Shown piece by piece: positions 53,441-61,437 of a stretch of DNA of 64,000 nucleotides. The stretch's first letter is position 1; every line of letters starts with the position of its first letter. The stretch comes from Bacillota bacterium (GTDB taxonomy: Bacteria; Bacillota; UBA4882; UBA8346): positions 1 through 64,000 of the forward strand of contig JAEZCE010000026.1 of NCBI GenBank assembly GCA_023429995.1. The letters run 5' to 3'. The notes beneath the pieces are model-generated. The model was given only the letters and a program-made list of their open reading frames with translations. It made no database searches and was not told the DNA's origin. The position numbers and the translations under genes are program-made.

Positions 53441-55153
53441 ATGGACCTGCTCATCAAGGGCGGTAAAGTTTTCAATACCTATCTGAAAAAGTTTATGGTG
53501 GCGGATATGGTGATCACCGGGGGAAGGATCTTTTACGTGGGTGATGCCAGTTCCCTGGATTTTGATTATCAGGAAGTTATCGCGGCAGAGGGTCGATATA
53601 TCAGCCCCGGACTGATCGATATTCACATGCATATCGAAAGCTCCATGGCTACCCCGGAAGCCTTTGCGGCGGCAGTGATTAAAAACGGCGTGACTACAAT
53701 TGTCTCCGAACCCCACGAGATGGCCAATGTCTTTGGTCTTGCGGGGATTAAGGAGATGATTAAAGCTGGGACAGGAGCGGCGGTAGATATCTATTATGCA
53801 GCGCCGAGCTCGGTGCCATCAACTTCTGCCGAATTTGAAACCACTGGATCCGAGATTGAAATTGCGGATTTTAATGAATTGATGCAGAATGAACGGGTGA
53901 TTTGTCTTGGCGAAGTGATGAACTGTTACGATATTATTCATGGCCTGGACACAAAGACAAGCCGGCTGCTGGATTTTTTTCGCAAGAAATACAGCGTCTT
54001 GCCCATTGAGGGCCATTGTTCGCGGGTGAGCGGGTTGGGCCTGGCTAAAGTCCTATGGGCTGGAGTGGGCTCCGATCATACGCAGCAGACTGCGGCTAGC
54101 CTGGCAGAGAAAATCGGAGCCGGAATGTTCCTCGAGATTCAGGAAAAATCTTTGAACCGGGAGAATATCGCTTGTATTGCAGAAAATCAGTTTTATGAGG
54201 ACATTGCCTTGGTAACCGATGATGTAATGGCCGATAAGCTGATCAGTGAAGGCCATCTCAATCATTTGGTAAAAAAAGCGGTATCTCTGGGAATGCCCAT
54301 TGAATATGCCATTTACTGTGCCACATATACACCGGCCAGACGGATGCGCTTGATGGATCGGGGTAGTCTTGCTCCTGGTAAACTCGGGGACTTGATTATA
54401 CTCGACGATCTGAGTCTATTTACCATCAACAGCGTTTATAAACGGGGCGCATTGGTATATCGCGCCGACAAATCCGGTGCCGACCCGGTTAAAATCAAGA
54501 AATTTCCGAAACGATTTTACCATAGCATTATGAGACAGCCGATTTCGGCAAAGGCTCTTCAAATCAGGGCCAAGGTAGTGGAGGGAATGGTCAAGTGCCG
54601 GATCATTTCAGTTCAGGACGGAACCACCTCCACGGATGAGCGGATTGCGGAGATTGATGTCCGGGATGGCTATCTGGATTGGGAGGGTTCGCCTTATTGC
54701 CTGATAGCTGTCCTGGAGCGGTATGGGCGGAACGGTAATATCGGCCTGGGCCTGATAACCGGCGACACCATCAAAAGAGGCGCGGTTGCGGCTTCCTATT
54801 GCCATGACCATCATAACATCATCGTTGTCGGCAAAAACGCCGCCGATATGGTGATGGCGGTTAATGTAATCATCGAAGACCAGGGTGGTTATGTTGCAGT
54901 GGAGAACGGACAAGTGCTGGCCGGATTGGCACTGCCGATCGGGGGGATTCTCTCCGATAAAGATATGAATACCATCGGCCGGGAGCTGGCTGAAGTCACG
55001 GCGGCCATGAGAGCGCTGGGATATAAGCATTATAATCCGGTGATGTCCCTTTCCACCAATGGGCTGCCGGTCAGCCCGCTTTTGAAAATCACCGATCGCG
55101 GCTTAATCCGGTTTGATCAAAAGAAAATTGTCGATATTTTTGTGGAGGAATAA
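53441..55153 (+). CDS. ade: adenine deaminase
   Basis: The enzyme converts adenine to hypoxanthine and ammonia. It is an amidohydrolase TIM barrel with the family blocks HMHIESSMATPEAF, SEPHEMANVFGLAG, a metal His in EGHC and VTDDVMADKLISEGHL, and a C-terminal GGYVAVENG/LALPIGGILSD domain. I choose ATG 53441 (MDLLIKGGKVFNTYLKKF, 570 residues) with GGAG upstream; the frame is open to GTG 53405 inside a hairpin. It lies after the ABC importer and 1 bp before the nucleoside phosphorylase, so imported or released adenine would be channelled to hypoxanthine. Confidence 0.92.
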   Translation: MDLLIKGGKVFNTYLKKFMVADMVITGGRIFYVGDASSLDFDYQEVIAAEGRYISPGLIDIHMHIESSMATPEAFAAAVIKNGVTTIVSEPHEMANVFGLAGIKEMIKAGTGAAVDIYYAAPSSVPSTSAEFETTGSEIEIADFNELMQNERVICLGEVMNCYDIIHGLDTKTSRLLDFFRKKYSVLPIEGHCSRVSGLGLAKVLWAGVGSDHTQQTAASLAEKIGAGMFLEIQEKSLNRENIACIAENQFYEDIALVTDDVMADKLISEGHLNHLVKKAVSLGMPIEYAIYCATYTPARRMRLMDRGSLAPGKLGDLIILDDLSLFTINSVYKRGALVYRADKSGADPVKIKKFPKRFYHSIMRQPISAKALQIRAKVVEGMVKCRIISVQDGTTSTDERIAEIDVRDGYLDWEGSPYCLIAVLERYGRNGNIGLGLITGDTIKRGAVAASYCHDHHNIIVVGKNAADMVMAVNVIIEDQGGYVAVENGQVLAGLALPIGGILSDKDMNTIGRELAEVTAAMRALGYKHYNPVMSLSTNGLPVSPLLKITDRGLIRFDQKKIVDIFVEE

Positions 55154-55154
55154 A

Positions 55155-55916
55155 ATGGCTTACGATAGCACTTTACAGAAGCATATCCGTTGTAAAAAAG
55201 GAGATGTGGGTGAATACGCCTTCATCCCGGGTGATCCGGCCCGGGCGGAACGGATCGCCCGGAACTTTGACACCTTTGAAAAAATATCTGAAAACCGGGA
55301 GTATGTGATCTACACCGGAATGAAGGACGGGGTCCGGCTCAGCGTATGTTCCACCGGAATCGGGGGACCTTCCGCCGCCATTGCCATGGAGGAACTGGCG
55401 CGGATCGGCGTTCATACCATGGTTCGGGTCGGTTCGGCCGGTGGACGTAAAGAAAATATTCCTGTAGGAAGCGTAGTCGTTGTCAATGCGGCGATCAAGG
55501 GCGACGGCACCAGCCTGGCCTATTTGCCGGGTATTTATCCGGCGGTGCCCAATATTGAGGTGACACAGGCCCTGATGCAGACGGCTAAAGAGATCCTAAA
55601 TCCGGAGCCGTTTTATGTGGGGGTCAGTTTTACCCGGGATGCTTACTATGTCCAAAATCCTCAATTAAACGAGATGTTTAAGGATACCGAGGTTACGGTG
55701 GCCGAGATGGAGTGCGCCACGGTTTTTACAGTGGGGGCGGTAAGAGGTATTCGAACCGGCGCCATTGTCGGCACTGACTCGAATATCTTTTTAAAAAACC
55801 AACTGACCCTGGAAGAAAAAGATCGCCTTTATCAGGAAGCGGAGCGTAAAACCATCGAGATCGCCATTGGGGCCGTCCTTCAATTGGCTAGGAGTGATAA
55901 GGGCGGAGTTCAATAA
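55155..55916 (+). CDS. nucleoside phosphorylase (uridine phosphorylase family)
   Basis: The 253-residue enzyme starts at ATG 55155, one base after the ade stop, with GAGGAATAAA as ribosome site. Motifs are GDPARAERIARNFD (phosphate binding), STGIGGPSAAIAMEEL, VRVGSAGG and the ribose-binding EMECATVFTVG, with a catalytic Asp in GTDSN. It splits nucleosides with phosphate to base and ribose-1-phosphate. In this operon the substrate could be uridine, or a purine nucleoside feeding adenine to the deaminase. A terminator follows immediately. Confidence 0.9.
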   Translation: MAYDSTLQKHIRCKKGDVGEYAFIPGDPARAERIARNFDTFEKISENREYVIYTGMKDGVRLSVCSTGIGGPSAAIAMEELARIGVHTMVRVGSAGGRKENIPVGSVVVVNAAIKGDGTSLAYLPGIYPAVPNIEVTQALMQTAKEILNPEPFYVGVSFTRDAYYVQNPQLNEMFKDTEVTVAEMECATVFTVGAVRGIRTGAIVGTDSNIFLKNQLTLEEKDRLYQEAERKTIEIAIGAVLQLARSDKGGVQ

Positions 55917-55925
55917 TCATGATGC

Positions 55926-55953
55926 AACCTCCTGTGAACCGGGAGGTTTTTTG
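55926..55953 (+). terminator. rho-independent terminator after the purine operon
   Basis: AACCTCC (55926-55932) pairs with GGAGGTT (55942-55948), followed by TTTTTG. It closes the lacI-pot-ade-phosphorylase transcript. Confidence 0.85.
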
Positions 55954-56098
55954 TTTGACATATAAGTTGAATACTATGCATGTCTAATTACAACGTATCC
56001 TCTGTGATTTACACTGCTAATTGTCACACTTGGGCCTTGAGCCATTCCTCCGAAAGGTCCATGTATTGGCGGTTTTGGGGCGTGAACTTAAAAAAGCC

Positions 56099-56473
56099 TC
56101 AATTATCATCCAGCAACCGCTTCTGTCCCTGCAACCCTCTGATTTCTTCAATGTCCTGGGTATACTCCATGCATCCTAAATATTTCCCCTGGTCATCCCG
56201 GAGGGCGAAAAATTGGATCAAAATCTTATGGGGTTTTCCCTGGGACCCTATGGGTATATCAATCCAAAACTGGGCTTTATCGCGTTTTCCACTTTTCATT
56301 TCGCTCACAATGGCTTCAACCTTGGCCAGGCTATGCTCCGGATGACAATTGCGGAAAATTAATCCCATGCAAGTCATTGGCCTGTGAAATAAGCGGTTGT
56401 CATGTTTGTTCCAACCGGCCACTTCGTCATTGGCGTCAATGACGGTAATCTCAAAGGGTACGGTCTCAAACAT
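56099..56473 (-). CDS. stand-alone PAS domain protein (C-terminus of DUF438-type sensors)
   Basis: The 124-residue protein is one PAS domain of the type that ends DUF438 proteins: FEITVIDANDEVAGWNKHDN, FRNCHPEHSLAKVEAIVSEM, SGKRDKAQFWIDI, FFALRDDQGKYLGCMEYTQD. Full DUF438 proteins are about 400 residues and carry hemerythrin-like domains before it. Only the PAS part is here; the start ATG 56473 lacks a good ribosome site and the 31 bp repeat lies directly in front, so it is probably a truncated gene or one re-started from the repeat. Ligand and partner are unknown. Confidence 0.65.
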   Translation of the reverse strand: MFETVPFEITVIDANDEVAGWNKHDNRLFHRPMTCMGLIFRNCHPEHSLAKVEAIVSEMKSGKRDKAQFWIDIPIGSQGKPHKILIQFFALRDDQGKYLGCMEYTQDIEEIRGLQGQKRLLDDN

Positions 56474-56479
56474 CGCTTT

Positions 56480-56510
56480 ATAATCTGCTGAATTAACTTT
56501 ATAATCAGAT
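56480..56510 (-). repeat. 31 bp dispersed repeat, copy 2
   Basis: This is identical, in reverse orientation, to 4004-4034. Here it ends 6 bp before the ATG of the PAS gene and is open in frame with it (SDYKVNSADYKAM). It may be the site where the PAS gene was cut from its longer ancestor. Confidence 0.75.
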
Positions 56511-56520
56511 AGAAAAATTC

Positions 56521-56687
56521 GGCCTAAAAACAGGTAACGGAGACAGGATTTACGGGATTTACAGGATTCACAGGATTATGACCTGGTAAAATTGGGCTGC
56601 AAAAAACAGGTAATTCATAGGGGTTTTAAAAAATCCCGTAAATCCATAAAATCCTGTTAATCCCGTTTAAGTTCTTTTAGTTAGGCC
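56521..56687. repeat. MITE-like inverted repeat element (ATCCCGTAAATCC family)
   Basis: About 167 bp bounded by GGCCTAA (56521-56527) and TTAGGCC (56681-56687). Inside are complementary arms made of short reiterated words: CAGGATTTACGGGATTTACA with CAGGATT on the left (56544-56577) and AAATCCCGTAAATCC with AAAATCCTG and AATCCCGTTT on the right (56629-56667). Such arms fold into a long imperfect hairpin. Similar sequences are common in environmental bacterial genomes. The gap 56474-57028 contains this element, the 31 bp repeat and a promoter, but no supported gene. Confidence 0.65.
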
Positions 56688-56957
56688 CGCGGTACAGTTT
56701 AACCATGCGGGGTCAGGCTCAAAATATTTATTATTTCATCCTATATAGAAGTTTTTGTCTTTTTTACGAGGGAAAAGAGGGGCATGAGGTCCAAAAAATA
56801 AATAAAAATGAAAAGGATTGGTTTTTACAAATAACGATAATGTTTGGAGAAATGAAATCACCCAAGGGAGAAACGGAAAAAATGTTTGGGGGATTGAGCT
56901 TTTAGGATTTAAGAAAATTTCGAAGGGAAATTTAATTATTCGTTAGCTTTCCTGAAA

Positions 56958-56986
56958 TTGTTTAATTCCTTAAAATTGTATATAAT
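56958..56986 (+). promoter_or_regulatory. sigma-A-like promoter for the exported protein gene
   Basis: TTGTTT (56958-56963), a 17 bp spacer and consensus TATAAT (56981-56986), 43 bp before the ATG at 57029. Confidence 0.55.
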
Positions 56987-57028
56987 GAATGTAAAATAGG
57001 ATTTTTATTTGTTCCAGAGGTGATTTCA

Positions 57029-57649
57029 ATGAAAAAAATTATTATCCGGGTATTTTTAACCGGGCTATTCATCTTTCTAACCAGTACGAGCGTTTTCGCA
57101 GCTTCTTTTTACGTAAACGGCAATGTTCATCATTTTTTATTTTTATCGGACCTTACCAGGGATGACTTTGATTGGTATTCCTTGGGATTGGAATATTCGA
57201 GCGAAGCGACTCAAAACAAGTTAAATGTTGAATGTTTTAATCCCTTTCAAGATATTACAGCCGAAGGCATAATGGTTAGAAATGGAATATTGTTAATATC
57301 AGATAATGGGTCCATGGTGTACGGCAACTTTTCCGTGATGGGTCTGCATGTCGATGCGGAGGGAATAAAGAATGACTTTGGCGGAATAATGCTGGGGATT
57401 GAAAGCCGGTCTTTTCTGGATCAACGGTCATACATCGACTGCAGTATTGATTTTACTGTCTCCGGCCTTGGGGGAAATGCGTTTGACTCAGGTTATGGGG
57501 TGGCCAACCTAAGATTGAATACTCTGGTTACGGATCATCTGGGATTCTCATTGGGATTGAACTGGACCAGGATGATTGTGCGTGACAATGACCTCAAGAT
57601 CAAAGAGAGTGATAACGGACTGAATTTGGGAATGTTTTGCCATTTTTAA
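57029..57649 (+). CDS. exported beta-barrel-like protein of unknown function
   Basis: From ATG 57029 (AGAGGTGA five bases upstream) the 206-residue protein has a Sec signal peptide (IIIRVFLTGLFIFLTSTSVF, cleaved near FAAS). The mature part alternates polar and hydrophobic residues, with repeated strands ending in aromatic pairs, and closes on LNLGMFCHF with a terminal Phe, the outer-membrane barrel signature. No known family is recognised. It has its own promoter and weak terminator. Its size and ending echo the PagL-like protein at 13396, but I cannot align the two convincingly. Confidence 0.6.
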   Translation: MKKIIIRVFLTGLFIFLTSTSVFAASFYVNGNVHHFLFLSDLTRDDFDWYSLGLEYSSEATQNKLNVECFNPFQDITAEGIMVRNGILLISDNGSMVYGNFSVMGLHVDAEGIKNDFGGIMLGIESRSFLDQRSYIDCSIDFTVSGLGGNAFDSGYGVANLRLNTLVTDHLGFSLGLNWTRMIVRDNDLKIKESDNGLNLGMFCHF

Positions 57650-57681
57650 AAGGTGACTACCATATTAGGGACCTAAAAAGC

Positions 57682-57716
57682 AAGCGGCCTTTGGTCATCA
57701 AAGAGCAAGGCCACTT
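57682..57716 (+). terminator. hairpin after the exported protein gene
   Basis: AAGCGGCCTT (57682-57691) and AAGGCCACTT (57707-57716) pair with one G-T. The following sequence GGTTTGGGGTTT is only weakly T-rich. From here to 58108 I see no gene; minus-strand frames in it lack ribosome sites. Confidence 0.4.
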
Positions 57717-58108
57717 GGTTTGGGGTTTATATTTTAGTCACTATCAGAAAACACGCTCCATATATAAAAGATTTGGGCGGTTTTTTTATTATCGAACAGC
57801 GATTCCCGGAATGAAATCAGCAAACGCTGAAATGATGAGGGCATAAAAATAAAAAGCAGGTTTTAAAATTTTTAAAACAAGGTTTTTTAATTTTTTGGGC
57901 AACATGGCCCCCATGCTCAACATGGACTTTTGAAATCCCCGATAGATGAGTTTATGTGGGGGATGTTGGCAATGTTGGGGAAAAAATAAAAACAAATTGT
58001 AAATTCGACCCGAGAGCTCTATTTGATTGGGGTCTAATTGAGTTGACAACATCTTTGTTAAGACAATTTAAGGTTAGCGTAATGGTTTCGCAATTGATTT
58101 TTTACGTT

Positions 58109-58142
58109 ATAGTTATAATATATAATTATATTTTATAACTAT
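58109..58142. promoter_or_regulatory. candidate MarR operator in the promoter of the MarR/MFS unit
   Basis: ATAGTTATAA (58109-58118) and TTATAACTAT (58133-58142) form a perfect 10 bp inverted repeat around an AT-rich 14 bp spacer, 24 bp before the marR start. MarR-type sites with TTATAA cores are typical, and the natural regulator would be the adjacent, now broken MarR. Confidence 0.55.
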
Positions 58143-58165
58143 CATCCGAAAAGGAGGGCTAATGA

Positions 58166-58493
58166 TTGGATACCATTAATGAAAATTTGGTGGATGAGAT
58201 TTTTAATGCGCTGGAAACAGCGAAGAAAACGCAGTCACTGCTACCGCAATTTGAAATTTATTAACGAATTACATAATCTTGGATTGGTTAAAAAGTCCAG
58301 CCTGCCATCGGATATGCGGGTTGTTCTGATACACCTCACGGAGCTTGGAGAGCAGTACATAGAGAAATATATTACAAAATATCATAGCCGTCTGAAGGAG
58401 GAATTCAAAAAAATAGGGGAATCGGATTGCCTCATTATGATTAATGTTATTAACAAAGTATATGGTTCAATAAAAAAAGTTTATCAAGAATAA
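58166..58493 (+). pseudogene. MarR family regulator with internal deletion of the DNA-binding core
   Basis: TTG 58166 lies eight bases after AAGGAGG and opens a frame reading LDTINENLVDEIFNALETAK, then KTQSLLPQFEIY and a stop. A frame shifted by one then carries KFINELHNLGLVKKSSLPSD, then MRVVLIHLTELGEQYIEKYI and the normal C-terminus to 58493. In intact relatives roughly 60 residues holding the winged helix lie between LLP and the (T)KFINEL region. So the gene lost its DNA-binding core plus the frame, while both ends remain well conserved. The MFS pump behind it should therefore be constitutive. Confidence 0.75.
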
Positions 58494-58513
58494 GTTTGAA
58501 AGGATTATCATTT

Positions 58514-59941
58514 ATGAACTCCCATAATTTCTCAAAAAAGCAACGGACACTGATTCTGATTCCATTGCTGATTGGCGGCTTTATTGCATTGCTGAATGAA
58601 ACATTATTAAATGTGGCGTTTCCACAGCTGACTTTATCGCTCCATGTAACCATAAACACGGTTCAATGGTTGGCAACAGCTTATATGCTGGTTATAGGTA
58701 TATCGGTTCCCGTTATTGCTTTCCTTTTAGAAAATATTGCGACAAAGTCTCTGTACTTATTTGCCATGCTGCTTTTTTCTATTGGTACGGTTTGCTGTGG
58801 TTTCTCACAAACCTTTTCCATGCTGCTTGTCTCTAGGATGGTGCAGGGTGTCGGAACGGGAATGCTGATTCCGATCATGATGAATACAATTTTAGCAATC
58901 TATCCCCCGGAAAAGCGTGGTGCTGCCATAGGATTGAGCATGATTGTTGTTGTTTTTGCTCCTGTAATCGGGCCGACTCTTTCCGGACTTGTATTGCAGT
59001 ATTTGAACTGGCACTGGCTGTTTTTTTCTACTTTACCGCTGGCATTTATAGCGATTATACTTGGAATGTTCAATCTGAAAAATGTTTCACACTTATCCAG
59101 GCCGAAAATAGATGGATTATCCATAATTCTTTCAATAATCGGTTTTGGCGGAATTATTTTCGGTATTTGCTCTATTGAAACAATGGGCTTTCGTAATGCG
59201 ACTGTAATGATAACATTGTTCTGCGGAATTACAGGGTTAACGTTATTTACATTACGTCAACTTTCATTAAAACAACCGATGCTTGAAATGAGGGCTTTCC
59301 GTTTTCCCATGTTTTCATTGAGTACTTGTCTTTTACTGATTGCATTTATGATTCCATTTTCCATTAACATTATTTTACCTACCTATTTACAAAATATACT
59401 TGGGTTAACTCCAACCGAGGCAGGTCTTGCCTTATTACTGGGTGGTGTTGTATGCGGATTGATTACACCATTATCCGGCATGTTATATGATAAAATAGGC
59501 GTAAAGCCGCTTGTGATCACCGGATTTGGGGTATTGATAATAACCATGACGTTTTTCTCACATATTTCGGCATCGATGAGTCTTACGTTTCTCATCGTTT
59601 TACACTGTTTAACATTTTTGGGGACTTCCCTGGTTAATACGCCTATACAAACAAATGCGCTGAATCAGTTGCCGAAAGAATATAATACTCACGGTGTTGC
59701 CATTACAAATACCATTCAGCAAATTGCTGCGGCATTTGGTTCTTCCTTATTCATAGGACTTATGGGGGCGATCCAATCAAATTATCTTTCTAAATTTAAA
59801 AATCCAACTATTTTGCAACAGCATACCGCAGTCATTTCCGGTGTTAATTCAGCTTTTACAGCAGCTCTGATCATGGTGGTAATAGCATTTATGTTATCAT
59901 TTTTTATAAAAAAGACGGTGATGGATACTGAAACATCATGA
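58514..59941 (+). CDS. MFS transporter, DHA2 (14-TM) drug:H+ antiporter family
   Basis: The 475-residue inner-membrane pump has DHA2 features: an ALLNETLLNVAFPQL first helix, VQWLATAYML, SRMVQGVGTGMLIPIMMN and GPTLSGLVLQYLNWHW. ATG 58514 follows GAAAGGA. It sits 20 bp after the MarR remnant, its former repressor. The last codons (DTETS, stop) run into an HD-GYP fragment, so its natural 3' end may have been replaced in a recombination. Confidence 0.88.
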   Translation: MNSHNFSKKQRTLILIPLLIGGFIALLNETLLNVAFPQLTLSLHVTINTVQWLATAYMLVIGISVPVIAFLLENIATKSLYLFAMLLFSIGTVCCGFSQTFSMLLVSRMVQGVGTGMLIPIMMNTILAIYPPEKRGAAIGLSMIVVVFAPVIGPTLSGLVLQYLNWHWLFFSTLPLAFIAIILGMFNLKNVSHLSRPKIDGLSIILSIIGFGGIIFGICSIETMGFRNATVMITLFCGITGLTLFTLRQLSLKQPMLEMRAFRFPMFSLSTCLLLIAFMIPFSINIILPTYLQNILGLTPTEAGLALLLGGVVCGLITPLSGMLYDKIGVKPLVITGFGVLIITMTFFSHISASMSLTFLIVLHCLTFLGTSLVNTPIQTNALNQLPKEYNTHGVAITNTIQQIAAAFGSSLFIGLMGAIQSNYLSKFKNPTILQQHTAVISGVNSAFTAALIMVVIAFMLSFFIKKTVMDTETS

Positions 59942-60170
59942 ATGGTGGAACGGACAAGGTTATCCTCTGGGATTTAAAGAAGATGCAATTCCGCTTGAAT
60001 CTAGAATCATTGCAATCGTTGATGCGTATGACGCAACGCAATGACCAGCACTCGTCCCTATCGTAAAGCAATAGACAGCAAATCCGCGTTAGAAGAACTT
60101 CAACGCTACGCGGGGATACAATTTGAACCGGAATTGGTTAAATTCATCACATTGATGAGTACAACAAGCG
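59925..60170 (+). pseudogene. C-terminal fragment of an HD-GYP phosphodiesterase domain
   Basis: In a frame overlapping the MFS stop the DNA encodes ILKHHEWWNGQGYPLGFKED, then AIPLESRIIAIVDAYDA, the second metal block of HD-GYP c-di-GMP phosphodiesterases. The frame then breaks where ACGCA is duplicated (about 60027-60036), and MTSTRPYRKAIDSKSALEEL with FEPELVKFI follows in the next frame. Everything upstream of HHE is missing. It is a decayed remnant joined to the MFS gene. Confidence 0.72.
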
Positions 60171-60184
60171 TAAATCCCGGGTCC

Positions 60185-60372
60185 CTTCCCGCCATAAGTT
60201 CCATTCATAAGAAAAAAGCTCCTGCTATTTGGAGTCAGGGACATGAATTAAGTTTTCATTGAATTGATTGCCAAAGTGAACGCTAATGGTTTCCACCGGG
60301 GCAAAAAGCGCCGCCACATCGATTTCCAATCCCTCCGCGATTAACAATAGCATGTCAAAGGAAAAACTGATT
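60185..60372 (-). repeat. 188 bp direct repeat, copy A (partial XRE gene)
   Basis: This matches 60804-60991 with about five mismatches and no gap (offset 619 bp). It carries the last 49 or so codons of the XRE gene at 60844-61152 plus downstream DNA, with no start of its own. It forms the abnormal 3' end of the XRE gene at 60341. Confidence 0.85.
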
Positions 60373-60676
60373 TTAACTTGTGCCCTTTGAATTTATTGTG
60401 CAGGAATTCAATAAATAGTGCCGCCGCTTGTCTGGCTTCCGGCGGGAGACCCTTCAGAATATCTTCCGGTGTCTTTACCTTTGAATTACCAAGCAAATAG
60501 TCCGTACTTACATCGAAATGCCGGGCAATTTTACAGAGAGTATTAAAATCGGGTTCCCGTTCTCCGGTTTCATATTTTGATAAAGCGGCATAAGTAATAC
60601 CTGTTTGGGTAGCCAGGTCCTCTCTGCTTATATTGGCCTCATCTCTCAAATTTCTTAATTGATTTGCAAATTCCAT
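60341..60676 (-). CDS. XRE family regulator with a duplication-altered C-terminus
   Basis: The 111-residue protein has an N-terminal Cro/cI helix-turn-helix (REDLATQTGITYAALSKYET, about 19-38) and a linker typical of SinR/Xre proteins (DFNTLCKIARHFDVSTDYLL). GAGGTG precedes ATG 60676. Its last dozen residues (KLKSVFPLTCYC) are read out of frame from the 188 bp repeat copy A, so the natural end was cut near 60373. The DNA-binding part is complete and it may still work. Confidence 0.78.
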   Translation of the reverse strand: MEFANQLRNLRDEANISREDLATQTGITYAALSKYETGEREPDFNTLCKIARHFDVSTDYLLGNSKVKTPEDILKGLPPEARQAAALFIEFLHNKFKGHKLKSVFPLTCYC

Positions 60677-60803
60677 CCAGACACCTCGGGTTGTGATCTG
60701 AGCATTAAAATTTTCCGGGATGTTATTACTTCTTCATCTTCAATGCGCTCTCCGGAAAGATCTTTCTGGAGAATAAATATCCAGCCACGTAAATCCTGGT
60801 TTT

Positions 60804-60991
60804 CTTCCCGCCATAAGTTCCATTCATAAGAAAAAAGCTCCTACTATTTGGAGTCAGGGACATGAATTAAGTTTTCATTGAATTGATTGCCAAAGTGAAC
60901 ACTAATGGTTTCCACCGGGGCAAAAAGCGCCGCCACATCGATTTCCAATCCCTCCGCGATTAACAACAACATGTCAAAGGAAAAACTTATT
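60804..60991 (-). repeat. 188 bp direct repeat, copy B (in the intact XRE gene)
   Basis: This is the parental copy: it spans the 3' end and 40 bp of downstream DNA of the XRE gene at 60844-61152. See copy A at 60185-60372. Confidence 0.85.
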
Positions 60992-61152
60992 TGGATATTG
61001 GGCGCTTCAATTTTACTTAAATGACTGGCGCTGATATCCACTTTGGCTGCCAGTTCTTCCTGACTTAATCCGCGCAAATTCCGGAAAAATGCAATCCTTC
61101 TCCCGACTTCCTTGTATATTGAAAAAAATTTATCTTTATCCTTTTTTCGCAT
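60844..61152 (-). CDS. XRE family transcriptional regulator
   Basis: The 102-residue protein is a minimal Cro/cI-type DNA-binding protein (NLRGLSQEELAAKVDISASH, LSKIE) with a short tail (LLLIAEGLEIDVAALFAPVE). ATG 61152 follows CAGGAGTG. It reads towards the second XRE gene. An AT-rich 25 bp palindrome at 61237-61261 lies 85 bp upstream and could be its operator. Target genes are not obvious; it may regulate itself. Confidence 0.82.
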   Translation of the reverse strand: MRKKDKDKFFSIYKEVGRRIAFFRNLRGLSQEELAAKVDISASHLSKIEAPNIQISFSFDMLLLIAEGLEIDVAALFAPVETISVHFGNQFNENLIHVPDSK

Positions 61153-61236
61153 GGATTTGCCGCACTCCTGTTTTTGTTACACTACAATATTTATTATGTC
61201 CATTATACGTATGCAATAAAACCAATGCACTTGCAT

Positions 61237-61261
61237 AAATTAGAATAATATATTCTAATTT
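61237..61261. promoter_or_regulatory. 25 bp palindrome, candidate XRE operator
   Basis: Arms AAATTAGAATA (61237-61247) and TATTCTAATTT (61251-61261) are perfectly complementary around ATA. A TATAAT at 61276-61281 lies next to it on the plus strand. It lies between the XRE gene and the Spo0E-like gene. Confidence 0.55.
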
Positions 61262-61318
61262 AAAGATATATATGGTATAATATGGATTACTACCAAGCGT
61301 TTTAAAATGCAAAATAAA

Positions 61319-61350
61319 TAAATTTACCTTGCTTTACAGAGGTAAATTTA
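61319..61350. repeat. 10 bp inverted repeat before the Spo0E-like gene
   Basis: TAAATTTACC (61319-61328) and GGTAAATTTA (61341-61350) pair perfectly across a 12 nt loop, 90 bp before the Spo0E-like start. Without a T tract it is more likely a protein site or mRNA leader structure than a terminator. Confidence 0.45.
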
Positions 61351-61437
61351 TAAGTGTTTTATACCTTCTTATTAAATGCGGAAAAATTGGGAAAAACGAT
61401 TGTAATAGTGACGAGTTAAATTGAGATATTCGAGGTA

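Noticed and set aside
57789..58052. An 87-codon minus-strand frame with a hydrophobic end
   Set aside because: No ribosome site, no recognisable family, and it lies in AT-rich intergenic DNA.
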